Positions 18,660 through 26,439 of a stretch of DNA of 37,231 nucleotides are shown piece after piece; within the stretch, counting starts at the first letter, position 1, and each line of letters opens with the position of its first letter. The DNA lies in contig JAJYLC010000014.1 in NCBI GenBank assembly GCA_021787935.1, positions 1 to 37,231 on the forward strand, written 5' to 3'. Under the pieces are notes generated by a model that saw only the letters and a program-made list of their open reading frames with translations, ran no database searches and was not told the origin of the DNA. The translations under genes were made by a program, and so were the position numbers. This stretch comes from Chloroflexota bacterium (lineage in GTDB: Bacteria > Chloroflexota > Dehalococcoidia > SZUA-161).

Positions 18660-21047
18660 ATGAAGCTAATCTTCTTGAGCCTATGCTGGATTGCGGGCAT
18701 CTGCCTGGGAGTATGGGTCGGTTCCCCGTGGATCGCTATCTCAGCCATCGTCCTGGCGGCACTTCTTGCTTTCCCCTTGCGACGCAGCCAGGCTCTACTG
18801 CTGTGCCTCTGCCTAATCGCCTTGCTCGGCGGTATCCTGCGTATCCAGTCAGCCCTACCTGCCTCCGATAAAGATACCCTCCGGTATTACAACGATAAAG
18901 GCATTGTAACAATAAAAGGGCTGGTTGCTGACGATCCCGAAACCTCGGGAGATTCGCTCGTTCTGCAACTCGAAGCCAGGGAGATAGAATCGGAAGGGAA
19001 GTGGCAGAAGGCTTCGGGGGCAGTGCTCGTCTATGTCTCTCAGTCCTCCTTGTACAAATACGGGGACCTGTTGCAGGTCGAGGGCAAACTGAATACGCCG
19101 CCGCAGCTTGGAGATTTCGACTGGCGGGAATACCTTGCCCGGCAGGGCATATACTCAATCATAAACTACCCAGACCAAATAGAGCTGCTCTCTAAAGAGC
19201 AGGGATTTAAGCCGCTGGATTGGCTCTATGAGCTGAGGAATCGCATGTCTCAATCCCTGGACAGCGCACTTCCGCAGCCCCAGAGCTCATTGGCTCAGGC
19301 TATCCTTTTAGGCAAACGCAGCAGCATACCAGAAGGCCTGAATGTCTCTTTTTTCCGAACAGGGACGACGCACATCATAGCAGTCTCAGGACTCAACCTC
19401 AGCATCATAGCCGGTATCGTGCTCAGCTTGACGGTATGGCTATTCGGCAGAAGGCGACCCACCTATTTCTGGCTTGCCCTGGTCGCTGTATGGGGCTATG
19501 CCGTGCTCACAGGACTGCAAGCCCCTGTGCTGCGCGCTGCCATCATGGGCAGCCTGTGGCTATTTGCCGATTTCGTGGGTAGGCCGCGCAGTGCTTTGCC
19601 TGCGCTTTTTTTGGCTGCCGCTGTAATGATAGGGATTAGTCCCTCCATTTTGAGCGATGTTTCCTTTCAACTGAGCTTCGCTTCCATGGCAGGCCTGATA
19701 TTGCTGACACCTTACTTCCAGTCATGGGGCAGGAAGGCTTTGGGTATAGATGAAGAGGTGAGGACAGCGGTGACCTTTGTTATAGACAGCTTTTCAGTCA
19801 CATTTGGTACAACGTTCACCACCCTGCCTTTTATTGTCTTCTATTTCCATCAAATCTCGCTGGTGGCTCTCCCTTCCAACCTCTTCGCTCTTTGGTCGGT
19901 CCCAGCCATTATGGTCACTAGCGCTATCGTTGCGATTATCGGGTTATTTGCCGCGCCGCTGGCCTGGGTTCTAGGCTGGGTCGCCTGGCTTTTCCTCAGC
20001 TATATGATAGGTGTTGTCCGGTTCTTCTCTGATTTACCCTTTGCTTCGAAAGAAGTAGAAATCGGCGCTTACTTTGTCTGGGTATATTATGCTGTTCTGG
20101 GTGCAGCGCTGTGGATAGTCAGTAACCGGGCAAAAGTCTACGCAGTCATAAGTAGGACTGGAAGATATTTATCGGCAGTGCCTCAACTCAGCCGCAAAAT
20201 ACCGGCGAAGTTTATTATTTTCCCGTTGGCGATCGTGGCTATACTGGTGTGGGTTGCTGCCGCCAATGCCCACGATAGCCGCCTCCATATTTTCTTCCTT
20301 GATGTGGGACAGGGGGATGCCATACTTATCCAAACCCCTGCAGGCCAGAATATTCTTATTGACGGCGGCTCCACTGACGGAGGATTAGCCGCCTGTCTGG
20401 GTGAGCGGTTTTCGTTCTGGGGGCGAAACATAGACCTGGTCGTCAGCACTCATCCCCATGAAGACCATATGGGCGGGTTGGTGGAGGTTCTCAAGAAGTA
20501 CGACGTGAAGCAGGTTCTGGAAAGCGCTGCTAAATACGATTCGCCTGTCTACCAAGAGTGGCGAAGTCTCATTGAGGAGAAGAAGATAAGGAGTATAACG
20601 GCGCAAGCCGGACAGCATACCAAGCTGGGCGAAGGGATTGGATTGGATGTGCTCTACGCTGGAGAGGCTGGCTTGGGGGACAGCGCATCTGCCTTAGACT
20701 GTAATTCTGTGGTATCGCGCCTCGTTTACGGTAATATCAGCATATTGTTGACCGCAGACATCTTTGAGGAAACAGAAAGCTACTTGCTTAATTCCAGGTT
20801 CGACCTGAATAGCACAGTGCTCAAAGTAGCCCACCATGGCTCTGACAGCTCGAGTTGCACGGAGTTCCTTTCTGAAGTAAAACCACAGATAGCGATTATC
20901 TCAGTAGGTGCGGATAACTCCTTCGGCCACCCCAGCCCCGAGGTAGTAAGCAGGTTGAGCTCAACCCATTTATACCGTACCGACCTGCAGGGCACCGTTG
21001 AGCTTATCACCGACGGCAAGCGCTTGTGGGCTAAGACAGATAGATAA
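18660..21047 (+). CDS. comEC: ComEC/Rec2-family DNA uptake channel
   Basis: The 795-residue protein has the full three-part layout. An N-terminal DUF4131 region with early membrane helices comes first (to about 200). The multi-helix competence domain (about 220-510) contains the GTTHIIAVSGLNLS motif. The C-terminal metallo-beta-lactamase domain (about 540-790) has FLDVGQGDAILI, STHPHEDHMGG (the metal HxHxDH), LLTADI and KVAHHGSDSS. It moves single-stranded DNA across the membrane, and the lactamase domain probably degrades the other strand. It is intact, so competence is plausible, though pilus genes are not in this window. Confidence 0.94.
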   Translation: MKLIFLSLCWIAGICLGVWVGSPWIAISAIVLAALLAFPLRRSQALLLCLCLIALLGGILRIQSALPASDKDTLRYYNDKGIVTIKGLVADDPETSGDSLVLQLEAREIESEGKWQKASGAVLVYVSQSSLYKYGDLLQVEGKLNTPPQLGDFDWREYLARQGIYSIINYPDQIELLSKEQGFKPLDWLYELRNRMSQSLDSALPQPQSSLAQAILLGKRSSIPEGLNVSFFRTGTTHIIAVSGLNLSIIAGIVLSLTVWLFGRRRPTYFWLALVAVWGYAVLTGLQAPVLRAAIMGSLWLFADFVGRPRSALPALFLAAAVMIGISPSILSDVSFQLSFASMAGLILLTPYFQSWGRKALGIDEEVRTAVTFVIDSFSVTFGTTFTTLPFIVFYFHQISLVALPSNLFALWSVPAIMVTSAIVAIIGLFAAPLAWVLGWVAWLFLSYMIGVVRFFSDLPFASKEVEIGAYFVWVYYAVLGAALWIVSNRAKVYAVISRTGRYLSAVPQLSRKIPAKFIIFPLAIVAILVWVAAANAHDSRLHIFFLDVGQGDAILIQTPAGQNILIDGGSTDGGLAACLGERFSFWGRNIDLVVSTHPHEDHMGGLVEVLKKYDVKQVLESAAKYDSPVYQEWRSLIEEKKIRSITAQAGQHTKLGEGIGLDVLYAGEAGLGDSASALDCNSVVSRLVYGNISILLTADIFEETESYLLNSRFDLNSTVLKVAHHGSDSSSCTEFLSEVKPQIAIISVGADNSFGHPSPEVVSRLSSTHLYRTDLQGTVELITDGKRLWAKTDR

Positions 21048-21097
21048 TATTTATGTCACTCCTGCAAAACTTGTCCCTGACTTGAACAGGGAGCAGG

Positions 21098-21132
21098 AAT
21101 CTAGGTGCCTGGATTCCCGCTTTCGCGGGAAT
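21098..21132. repeat. Dispersed 35-nt repeat, copy 2
   Basis: ATTCCCGC-TTT-CGCGGGAAT forms a strong hairpin at 21113-21132, preceded by the unpaired tail AATCTAGGTGCCTGG. It is the inverted counterpart of 13137-13171 (30 of 35 identical). It lies downstream of comEC and could also act as its transcript end. Confidence 0.75.
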
Positions 21133-21188
21133 GACATATATTAGAAGTTGGGTAGGTGGAATAATAATCTTCTCTCAGGTATAAAACA

Positions 21189-21203
21189 TTTATGGTATTA
21201 TAT
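21189..21203 (+). promoter_or_regulatory. Extended -10 promoter, copy B
   Basis: This is an exact 15-nt copy of the element at 17565-17579, with TG-G-TATTAT. It lies 51 bp before the ATG at 21255, with a predicted leader of about 45 nt. Confidence 0.55.
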
Positions 21204-21254
21204 GCCATATGCTATCGGGATGGAATATCGCAAATTGTTTAGGAGGAGACGGAA

Positions 21255-21530
21255 ATGAGCGAAAAAAAGAATAGCAAGTCAATCATTCCCGGCTGGAAGG
21301 CTATCGGCTTCATGGTGATTAGAGGGTTCGGGCTTTTCCTGAGCGTTTCGGGCATGGCCGGCATAGCGCTCATCCTCGGGCCGCTGAACAGCGTCATCAA
21401 AGACCTGACATTTAACCTGGTTTTCGAAAGCAAGGTTTACGCTTTTCTCCTCTGTCTGGCTATGGCGGTTGTGGGAGGCGCTCTGGACTTCGTGGGTAAC
21501 CTGGGCCTTAAACGGGTAGAAGAAGCGTGA
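21255..21530 (+). CDS. Small membrane protein (hypothetical)
   Basis: The 91-residue protein has a charged N-terminus (MSEKKNSKS) and two membrane segments (about 17-44, MVIRGFGLFLSVSGMAGIAL onward, and 62-82, YAFLLCLAMAVVGGALDFVG). AGGAGGAG precedes the ATG. I do not recognise the family. It stands alone between repeat elements and shares its promoter 15-mer with the gene at 17694. Confidence 0.7.
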   Translation: MSEKKNSKSIIPGWKAIGFMVIRGFGLFLSVSGMAGIALILGPLNSVIKDLTFNLVFESKVYAFLLCLAMAVVGGALDFVGNLGLKRVEEA

Positions 21531-21602
21531 TGCTCCGACCCGCCCATTAAAGCAGTCCCTACGTTTGGTTCCGGGTGTAGAGTCGTGACAGGAGCTACGA
21601 TG

Positions 21603-21632
21603 TGTAGGGGCGTTCCATTGAACGCCCCTACA
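21603..21632. repeat. Palindromic repeat (GTAGGGGC...GCCCCTAC family), member 2
   Basis: Arms TGTAGGGGCGTTC and GAACGCCCCTACA (13 bp, perfect) flank a CATT loop, followed by TTTTATG. The outer arms match the elements at 15991 and 28803. The T-tail would let it terminate the preceding small gene. Confidence 0.8.
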
Positions 21633-21687
21633 TTTTATGCACTTCCGGCGTTAGGATGTTAGAATTAGGAAGTGAAAGGGCATTGAA

Positions 21688-22797
21688 GTGGAAACCACTC
21701 ATAACAATATTATCGACCTGTCCTATACTCAATTGAAGGAGTTGGTAAGCTCTCTAGGTGAGCCTGCCTACAGGGCTGACCAGTTACTATGGTGGATTTA
21801 CGGAAAGCTAGCCACATCGTTTGAGGAAATGACAGACCTGCCTCAATCGCTTCGCCAGAAGCTCGCCGAAGCGGCTTCATTATCCGGCCTGACGTCTGTA
21901 GATGAGAAAATCTCCGCAGACGAACAGACCAGGAAGGTTCTGTTCAGGCTGGACGATGGCAGGACTATCGAGTCCAGTCTAATGCTCTATGCCGCTACGG
22001 GTTCGAGCCGGGAGCGCCGCACGGTATGCGTCTCCACCCAGGTGGGCTGTACCATGGGCTGCTCCTTCTGCGCTACAGGGCAGCAAGGCTTCGAGCGTAA
22101 CCTGAGTCCTGGCGAAATCATCGGGCAAATTCTCTACTTCATGCGTTTGGTAGGTGCTGAACAAAAGAATAATGAAGAACAAGCCCCGGCCAGACGCCCT
22201 GTCACCAATGTGGTGTTCATGGGCATGGGGGAGCCGCTGGCAAATTACGAGAAGGTATGGCAGGCTGTGGTGACGCTGAACTCCAAACACGGATTGGGGC
22301 TCGGGGCCAGGCAGATAACCATTTCCACGGTGGGATTGGTGCCCCAGATTCGCCGCCTCGCTGGGGAGAGCATCCATGTCGAGCTGGCTATTTCCCTCCA
22401 CGCTGCCAATGATGCTCTGAGAAACAAGCTCGTCCCTGTTAATAAAAAGTATCCTCTAAGTCATTTGATTCCGGCATGCCGGGACTATTTTAAAAAAACG
22501 GGGCGGCGTCCCACTTTCGAGTACGTGCTTTTTCAGGGGGTGAATGACTCCGTAAACCAGGCTCATGAGCTGGCACATTTACTGGAGAGGATGAATTGTC
22601 AGGTAAACCTGATAGCAGGCAATCCGACCGCCTGCAAGGAATTTACCCCGTCACCTATGAAGATGGTGCTGGCATTTCAGAAGATTCTGAGTGACAGCGG
22701 AATTTCCAGCACCATACGGGTATCCAAGGGTGTGGATATAGAGGCAGGTTGTGGCCAGCTACGCAGCCGGTGGATAGCTAATTCATCAACCCCCTAA
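21688..22797 (+). CDS. rlmN: 23S rRNA/tRNA (adenine-C2)-methyltransferase RlmN (GTG start)
   Basis: This radical SAM enzyme makes m2A in 23S rRNA and tRNA. The 369-residue protein has the cluster motif C121-x3-C125-x2-C128 (CTMGCSFCATGQQGF), GMGEPLANYE, the SLHAANDALR motif and the catalytic Cys in GVDIEAGCGQL that forms the methyl-transfer intermediate. A short Glu/Gln-rich insert lies before the GMGEP motif. The GTG start at 21688 is the best in-frame choice, with a weak upstream GAAAGGG. It is not Cfr-specific in any visible way. Confidence 0.93.
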   Translation: METTHNNIIDLSYTQLKELVSSLGEPAYRADQLLWWIYGKLATSFEEMTDLPQSLRQKLAEAASLSGLTSVDEKISADEQTRKVLFRLDDGRTIESSLMLYAATGSSRERRTVCVSTQVGCTMGCSFCATGQQGFERNLSPGEIIGQILYFMRLVGAEQKNNEEQAPARRPVTNVVFMGMGEPLANYEKVWQAVVTLNSKHGLGLGARQITISTVGLVPQIRRLAGESIHVELAISLHAANDALRNKLVPVNKKYPLSHLIPACRDYFKKTGRRPTFEYVLFQGVNDSVNQAHELAHLLERMNCQVNLIAGNPTACKEFTPSPMKMVLAFQKILSDSGISSTIRVSKGVDIEAGCGQLRSRWIANSSTP

Positions 22798-22799
22798 AT

Positions 22800-22868
22800 C
22801 CCCCAATCTTGGGGGACTTTAAAAAATTGGGGGATACCCCCAAACTCCCAGCAAAGGGGCTTTGCCCC
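22800..22868. repeat. Triple hairpin repeat/terminator after rlmN
   Basis: Three G/C-run hairpins follow the stop: CCCCCAA/TTGGGGG (22800-22815), TTGGGGG/CCCCCAA (22827-22843) and GGGGC/GCCCC (22856-22868). The second arm of the first can also pair across the run of A between them. It probably ends the rlmN transcript and belongs to a common type of intergenic repeat. Confidence 0.6.
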
Positions 22869-22916
22869 CTCTGCACTTCTCAATTAATTGAAAAGCTGGC
22901 CTCTGATAGCTGAATA

Positions 22917-23558
22917 TTACCGCGCTCTTCTTTCAACCGCGCAGCCCATCTTGCGTAGTTCTGCCATCAGTCGGGTGGGGTCTTCCGAGGTGAGATGGAC
23001 AAAGAAGTTATGCTGGTCACGTTCAGGGAAGGGGAGCATAAACATCGTTTCCACTTTTAGGTTAAGTTTATTGATTATACCTACGATCTGCTCTATCTGC
23101 TTGGTGCCACCGCAGTTCTTCACGATCAGTCGAGAGCCAGGCTTGCCTATGCCCAGTATGGGGTTGAGTATCTTGTAGAAGAAGTCGTTGGTGGTGGCTA
23201 TGCCCACCAACCTGCCGTCATCTACCACCAGCAGGGCGCCTATCTTTTTCTCCTGAGCCAGGGTCACGCCTTCTTCAACCGTGGCGTCGGGGCTGACGGT
23301 AACGGGATTCTTGGTCATTACGTCTCTGACTGTAACCTTGTTCAAGATGCGGGTGAGGTCGTGTATATTGAAGCTCGAAACCTGGGAAGGGCCGACTCTG
23401 TCGAGTTGGTCTCTGGTGACTATGCCCACCAGCAACCCTCTATCCACTACAGGTATGCGCCGCACATGGTGAGCCTCCATTACTCTTCTGGCTTCAGCCA
23501 GAGAGGTATTGCTGGGTATAGTAATCACATTGGTAGTCATTACATCGCTCATATACAC
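22917..23558 (-). CDS. CBS-pair protein with C-terminal ACT-like domain (AcuB-like)
   Basis: The 213-residue protein has two CBS domains (about 5-60, SDVMTTNVITI...RRIPVVDRGLLVGIVT; and 76-130, RDVMTKNPVTVSPDATVEE...GALLVVDDGRLVGIAT), then a domain of about 70 residues with an ACT-like pattern (SRLIVKNCGGTKQIEQIVGI). CBS pairs bind adenine nucleotides and ACT domains bind small ligands, so this is probably a regulator of an unknown target. It is divergent from the comB-family gene. Confidence 0.88.
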   Translation of the reverse strand: MYMSDVMTTNVITIPSNTSLAEARRVMEAHHVRRIPVVDRGLLVGIVTRDQLDRVGPSQVSSFNIHDLTRILNKVTVRDVMTKNPVTVSPDATVEEGVTLAQEKKIGALLVVDDGRLVGIATTNDFFYKILNPILGIGKPGSRLIVKNCGGTKQIEQIVGIINKLNLKVETMFMLPFPERDQHNFFVHLTSEDPTRLMAELRKMGCAVERRAR

Positions 23559-23629
23559 GGGCAGCCTCCGTTATCACAGATGAAGCTATATGGAACCCTT
23601 GAGGGCGAAAGTCCATGTAGTGGAATTCT

Positions 23630-23669
23630 AGGCGGAGCGAAGCACTGTGTCAAGGTCTTCGCTCCGCCT
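23630..23669. repeat. 13-bp inverted repeat in the divergent CBS/comB promoter region
   Basis: AGGCGGAGCGAAG (23630-23642) and CTTCGCTCCGCCT (23657-23669) flank a 14-nt spacer, ending 16 bp before the comB extended -10. Because both flanking genes are transcribed away from it, it is not an ordinary terminator. It may be an operator or a dispersed repeat. Confidence 0.6.
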
Positions 23670-23684
23670 GGGCCGCAAAGATTA

Positions 23685-23693
23685 TGGTATACT
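23685..23693 (+). promoter_or_regulatory. Extended -10 promoter of the comB-family gene
   Basis: TGG followed by TATACT (23688-23693; TG at 23686 with the preceding T at 23685) sits 18 bp before the ATG at 23711. The predicted leader is therefore about 12 nt, which is short. No good -35 is seen. Confidence 0.5.
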
Positions 23694-23710
23694 ACACACG
23701 GCGGTGCGAA

Positions 23711-24466
23711 ATGAAAATAGATGTAATTGTCGCTCCAACTCTTCTCGATGAAAAAACCATCAAGGGATATCAGTGTGCTGTAATCGATGTTCTCAGAGCG
23801 ACCAGCACTATCATCACAGCCTTGGTGAGCGGGGCGACCGGAGTGTGCCCATGTAAGACTATTAAAGAAGCGAAGACAAGCGTGGCAAAGCTGCCTCGCG
23901 GCTCCTACATTCTGGGTGGGGAAGAGATGGGCGAAAACATCCCTGGGTTTGACCTGGGGAACTCGCCTTTTGAATATATGTCCAGGGAAGTGGTTGAAGG
24001 CAGGGTCATATACTCTTATACCACGAATGGCACAGGTGCGATCCGCAAAGCCTTCGAAAAGAGCGGTAACCCGGTATACATAGCTGCTCTCTTGAACTTG
24101 TCTGCCGTGTCATCCGCGCTGGTAAAGGCAGCTTCTGTTGACAAATTCGAAGGAATTAACATTCTCTGTGGAGGTCGCCAGGGCCAGCCTTCAGAAGAGG
24201 ACAATTTCTGCGCAGGTCTGATGATTGATACGCTTACTCGCGGACTCAAGGCATGCGGTATTGCGCCTCGATTGGGAGATACCGCTTCCACCGTAGCCAA
24301 TGATGCGTTATCCAAGAGAGGCCGCAGTCTGGAAGTGCTGAGGTCGAGCGAGCACGGCCGTTTTCTGGAATCTATCGGTTTCGCAGACGACCTGATATTT
24401 GCCTCCAGAATAGACTTTTACAATATTGTTCCTCTCTTTAATGGAGAGATGGTCGTCCTGCCCTAG
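23711..24466 (+). CDS. 2-phosphosulfolactate phosphatase (ComB) family protein
   Basis: The 251-residue protein shows the ComB pattern: MKIDVIVAP, then AVIDVLRATSTIITAL, GGEEMGENIPGFDLGNSP, SYTTNGTGAI and a C-terminal FADDLIFASRIDFYNIVPLF. In methanogens ComB dephosphorylates 2-phosphosulfolactate in coenzyme M synthesis; bacterial homologues are common and mostly untested. No other coenzyme M genes are present here. I prefer ATG 23711 over an in-frame ATG at 23684, which overlaps the -10 element. The 50 bp after it lead into the nrpR promoter. Confidence 0.85.
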   Translation: MKIDVIVAPTLLDEKTIKGYQCAVIDVLRATSTIITALVSGATGVCPCKTIKEAKTSVAKLPRGSYILGGEEMGENIPGFDLGNSPFEYMSREVVEGRVIYSYTTNGTGAIRKAFEKSGNPVYIAALLNLSAVSSALVKAASVDKFEGINILCGGRQGQPSEEDNFCAGLMIDTLTRGLKACGIAPRLGDTASTVANDALSKRGRSLEVLRSSEHGRFLESIGFADDLIFASRIDFYNIVPLFNGEMVVLP

Positions 24467-24532
24467 TCGTCCTCGGACTGTTAAACGCGCCTACTTCGGC
24501 ATCTAGGGGTGCACGACTCTGTCACCAGGCCA

Positions 24533-24561
24533 TTGACAGGTCTCCTCAATTGTTATATGAT
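24533..24561 (+). promoter_or_regulatory. nrpR promoter
   Basis: TTGACA (24533-24538), an exact 17-bp spacer (24539-24555) and TATGAT (24556-24561) form a near-consensus promoter. Its position shows that transcription starts near 24568. The upstream in-frame ATG at 24509 therefore cannot be the start on this transcript. Confidence 0.8.
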
Positions 24562-24579
24562 TAGGAAAACAGTTTCCTA
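24562..24579. promoter_or_regulatory. Candidate NrpR operator (GGAA-N6-TTCC)
   Basis: TAGGAAA (24562-24568) and TTTCCTA (24573-24579) form a perfect inverted repeat that contains GGAA-N6-TTCC at 24564-24577. That is the operator form reported for NrpR in Methanococcus maripaludis. It starts immediately after the -10 and covers the predicted transcription start, the place where a repressor would block its own gene. Confidence 0.65.
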
Positions 24580-24613
24580 CTGCCCTGCCAGAAAATTTCT
24601 AAGAAGCTATTTT

Positions 24614-25606
24614 ATGGGATTTGAAACACAGGATGTTGAGAGGAAAGTACTCTCAATCCTTAAAGTTTTAAGCGATTCCCAGGAGCCGCTGGGGGCAAGG
24701 GTTATCGCCCAACGTTTGAAGAATCACGGCGTTGAATTAGGCGAAAGGGCTGTTCGATACCATCTCCAACTGACGGACGAGCGCGGCTTGACCAAGCCCG
24801 CCGGTCGGGACGGCCGTTTGCTCACAGAGCAGGGGATGGAGGAAATAAGGAGCGCCCTCGTTAAATATAAGGTCGGCTTTGCTATCTCCAGAATCGAGTT
24901 GCTCGCCTTCCGCACCGACTTCGACTTCGAAAAACGCAGTGGACTCATTCCTGCCAACGTCTCCTTCTTCCCCAGGGAAAAATTCAAGGCAGCGCTGCAA
25001 GTGATGAAGCCGGCCTTTGAGGCAGGGCTCTGCGTAAGCGACCTTGTAGCCGTGGCTTCCGAGGGAGAGAAACTGGGCGAGTTTGTTGTTCCCAAGGGCA
25101 TGTCAGGATTGGCTACAGTTTGCAGCATTGTCATTAATGGCTCTTTGCTAAAAGCCGGGGTTCCGATGGACTCACGGTTCGGTGGAATACTACAGATTCG
25201 AAACCGGAAACCCTTCCGCTTCGTAGAGCTCATCCAGTATGCCGGCTCGTCTTTGGACCCTTCGGAGGTATTTATCAGGGCCAGGATGACCTCTGTAGGA
25301 GAGGCAGCTAAAAAGGGTGAAGGTAAGATACTGGCCAACTTTCGTGAGATACCAGCCCTCTGCCGCGGTATAGCGGAGAAAGTGGTGCTGGGGCTGAAAG
25401 AAGCTGGCCTGGGCGGCCTATTAATTATGGGAAATACCAGCGAGCCGGTATGTGAAATCCCCGTTGAACTCAACCGGATCGGGATGATCCTGTTAGGCGG
25501 AATGAACCCCGTGGCTGCTGCCGAGGAAGCTGGAGTAGAGGCAGAAAACCATGGCATGAGCACTATTATGGAATACGAGGACTTAATTAAATTCCAGGAG
25601 TTGTAA
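24614..25606 (+). CDS. nrpR: NrpR-type 2-oxoglutarate-responsive transcriptional repressor (wHTH + one NrpR/DUF128 domain)
   Basis: From ATG 24614 the protein is 330 residues. It has an N-terminal winged helix (about 5-75: RKVLSILKVLSDSQEPLGAR, GERAVRYHLQLTDERGL) and one DUF128/NrpR effector domain (about 95-325: FGGILQIRNRKPFRFVELI, GNTSEPVCEIPV, LLGGMNPVAAAEEAG). In euryarchaea NrpR represses nif and glnA genes and is released by 2-oxoglutarate; some archaeal forms have two effector domains, this one has one. A longer ATG start at 24509 is rejected because the promoter lies inside it. hisF begins one base after its stop, and a glutamate synthase-family gene follows. Confidence 0.85.
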   Translation: MGFETQDVERKVLSILKVLSDSQEPLGARVIAQRLKNHGVELGERAVRYHLQLTDERGLTKPAGRDGRLLTEQGMEEIRSALVKYKVGFAISRIELLAFRTDFDFEKRSGLIPANVSFFPREKFKAALQVMKPAFEAGLCVSDLVAVASEGEKLGEFVVPKGMSGLATVCSIVINGSLLKAGVPMDSRFGGILQIRNRKPFRFVELIQYAGSSLDPSEVFIRARMTSVGEAAKKGEGKILANFREIPALCRGIAEKVVLGLKEAGLGGLLIMGNTSEPVCEIPVELNRIGMILLGGMNPVAAAEEAGVEAENHGMSTIMEYEDLIKFQEL

Positions 25607-26377
25607 ATGGATATAGTAAAAGTTATACCTTGCCTCGATATTAAGGATGGCAGGGTAGTGAAGGGCGTAAAATTTGTGAACCTGAAAGATGCCCGTGACC
25701 CTGTGGAGGCAGCCAGAGCCTATTGCAAGGAAGGTGCAGACGAACTCGTCTTCCTCGATATCTTCGCCACCGTACAGGACAGAAAGACCAGACTAGAATG
25801 GGTCAAAAAGGTCTGCGATGTGGTAACCGTCCCCTTCGCTGTGGGCGGGGGCATAGGAAGCGTTGAGGATATGCAGGAGCTGTTCAAAATCGGTGTGAAC
25901 AAGGTCTCCATCAATACTGCCGCCGTGAAAAATCCCGACCTGATAAAACAGGCTGCCAGGAAATTCGGTAAAGAGAAGATTGTCGTGGCCATCGATGGGA
26001 AAAAGAACCCTAAAAGCAGTAAATCACCCAGGCTTGAGGTGGTGATTAAGAGCGGCACCGAAGGAACAGGCCTGGATATCGTGAAATGGTCGAAACAGGT
26101 GGAGAAGCTGGGCGCGGGAGAGATTCTGCTTACCAGCAAGGATGCTGATGGTACAAAGAAGGGGTATGACCTGGAGATGACGAAAGCGTGCGCCGAAGCG
26201 GTCTCCATACCTGTTACTGCTTCAGGCGGTGCGGGCAAATTGGAGCATCTCTATGAGGCAGTAGCAATTGGCAAAGCATCGGCTGTGCTTTGCGCTTCAG
26301 TCTTTCACTTCGGTGAGATATCAATACCCGAAGCTAAGAAGTATCTTAAAGAAAGAGGTATTCCGGTAAGAATCTAA
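25607..26377 (+). CDS. hisF: Imidazole glycerol phosphate synthase cyclase subunit HisF
   Basis: The 256-residue (beta-alpha)8 enzyme makes IGP and AICAR from PRFAR and ammonia in histidine synthesis. Catalytic Asp11 is in PCLDIKDGRVVKG and the second Asp is in VVAIDGKKN (about 130). AVGGGIGSVEDM and TASGGAGKLEH are the phosphate-binding loops. Its ATG directly follows the nrpR stop, with CCAGGAG upstream inside nrpR. It is separated from all other his genes here, so histidine synthesis may be partly under NrpR control (inference). Confidence 0.96.
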   Translation: MDIVKVIPCLDIKDGRVVKGVKFVNLKDARDPVEAARAYCKEGADELVFLDIFATVQDRKTRLEWVKKVCDVVTVPFAVGGGIGSVEDMQELFKIGVNKVSINTAAVKNPDLIKQAARKFGKEKIVVAIDGKKNPKSSKSPRLEVVIKSGTEGTGLDIVKWSKQVEKLGAGEILLTSKDADGTKKGYDLEMTKACAEAVSIPVTASGGAGKLEHLYEAVAIGKASAVLCASVFHFGEISIPEAKKYLKERGIPVRI

Positions 26378-26388
26378 ATCCGAGCTTT

Positions 26389-26408
26389 ATTCTTTATTAT
26401 TAAAGAAT
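26389..26408. promoter_or_regulatory. 8-bp inverted repeat between hisF and the glutamate synthase gene
   Basis: ATTCTTTA (26389-26396) and TAAAGAAT (26401-26408) flank TTAT. It is AT-rich, lacks a T-tail beyond the stem, and lies 31 bp before the next ATG. It could be an operator or a weak attenuator. It does not match GGAA-N6-TTCC. Confidence 0.35.
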
Positions 26409-26439
26409 TACTAAATTAACTGATAAGGAGTATCGGAAG

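Noticed and set aside
22800-22868. G/C-run hairpins as a CRISPR-like array
   Set aside because: Units differ in sequence and spacing, there are no spacers and no cas genes; they fit terminator/repeat hairpins.
24724-25563. 279-codon open frame on the minus strand opposite nrpR
   Set aside because: It is the antisense shadow of nrpR, low-complexity in Ser/Pro, without family motifs or a ribosome site.
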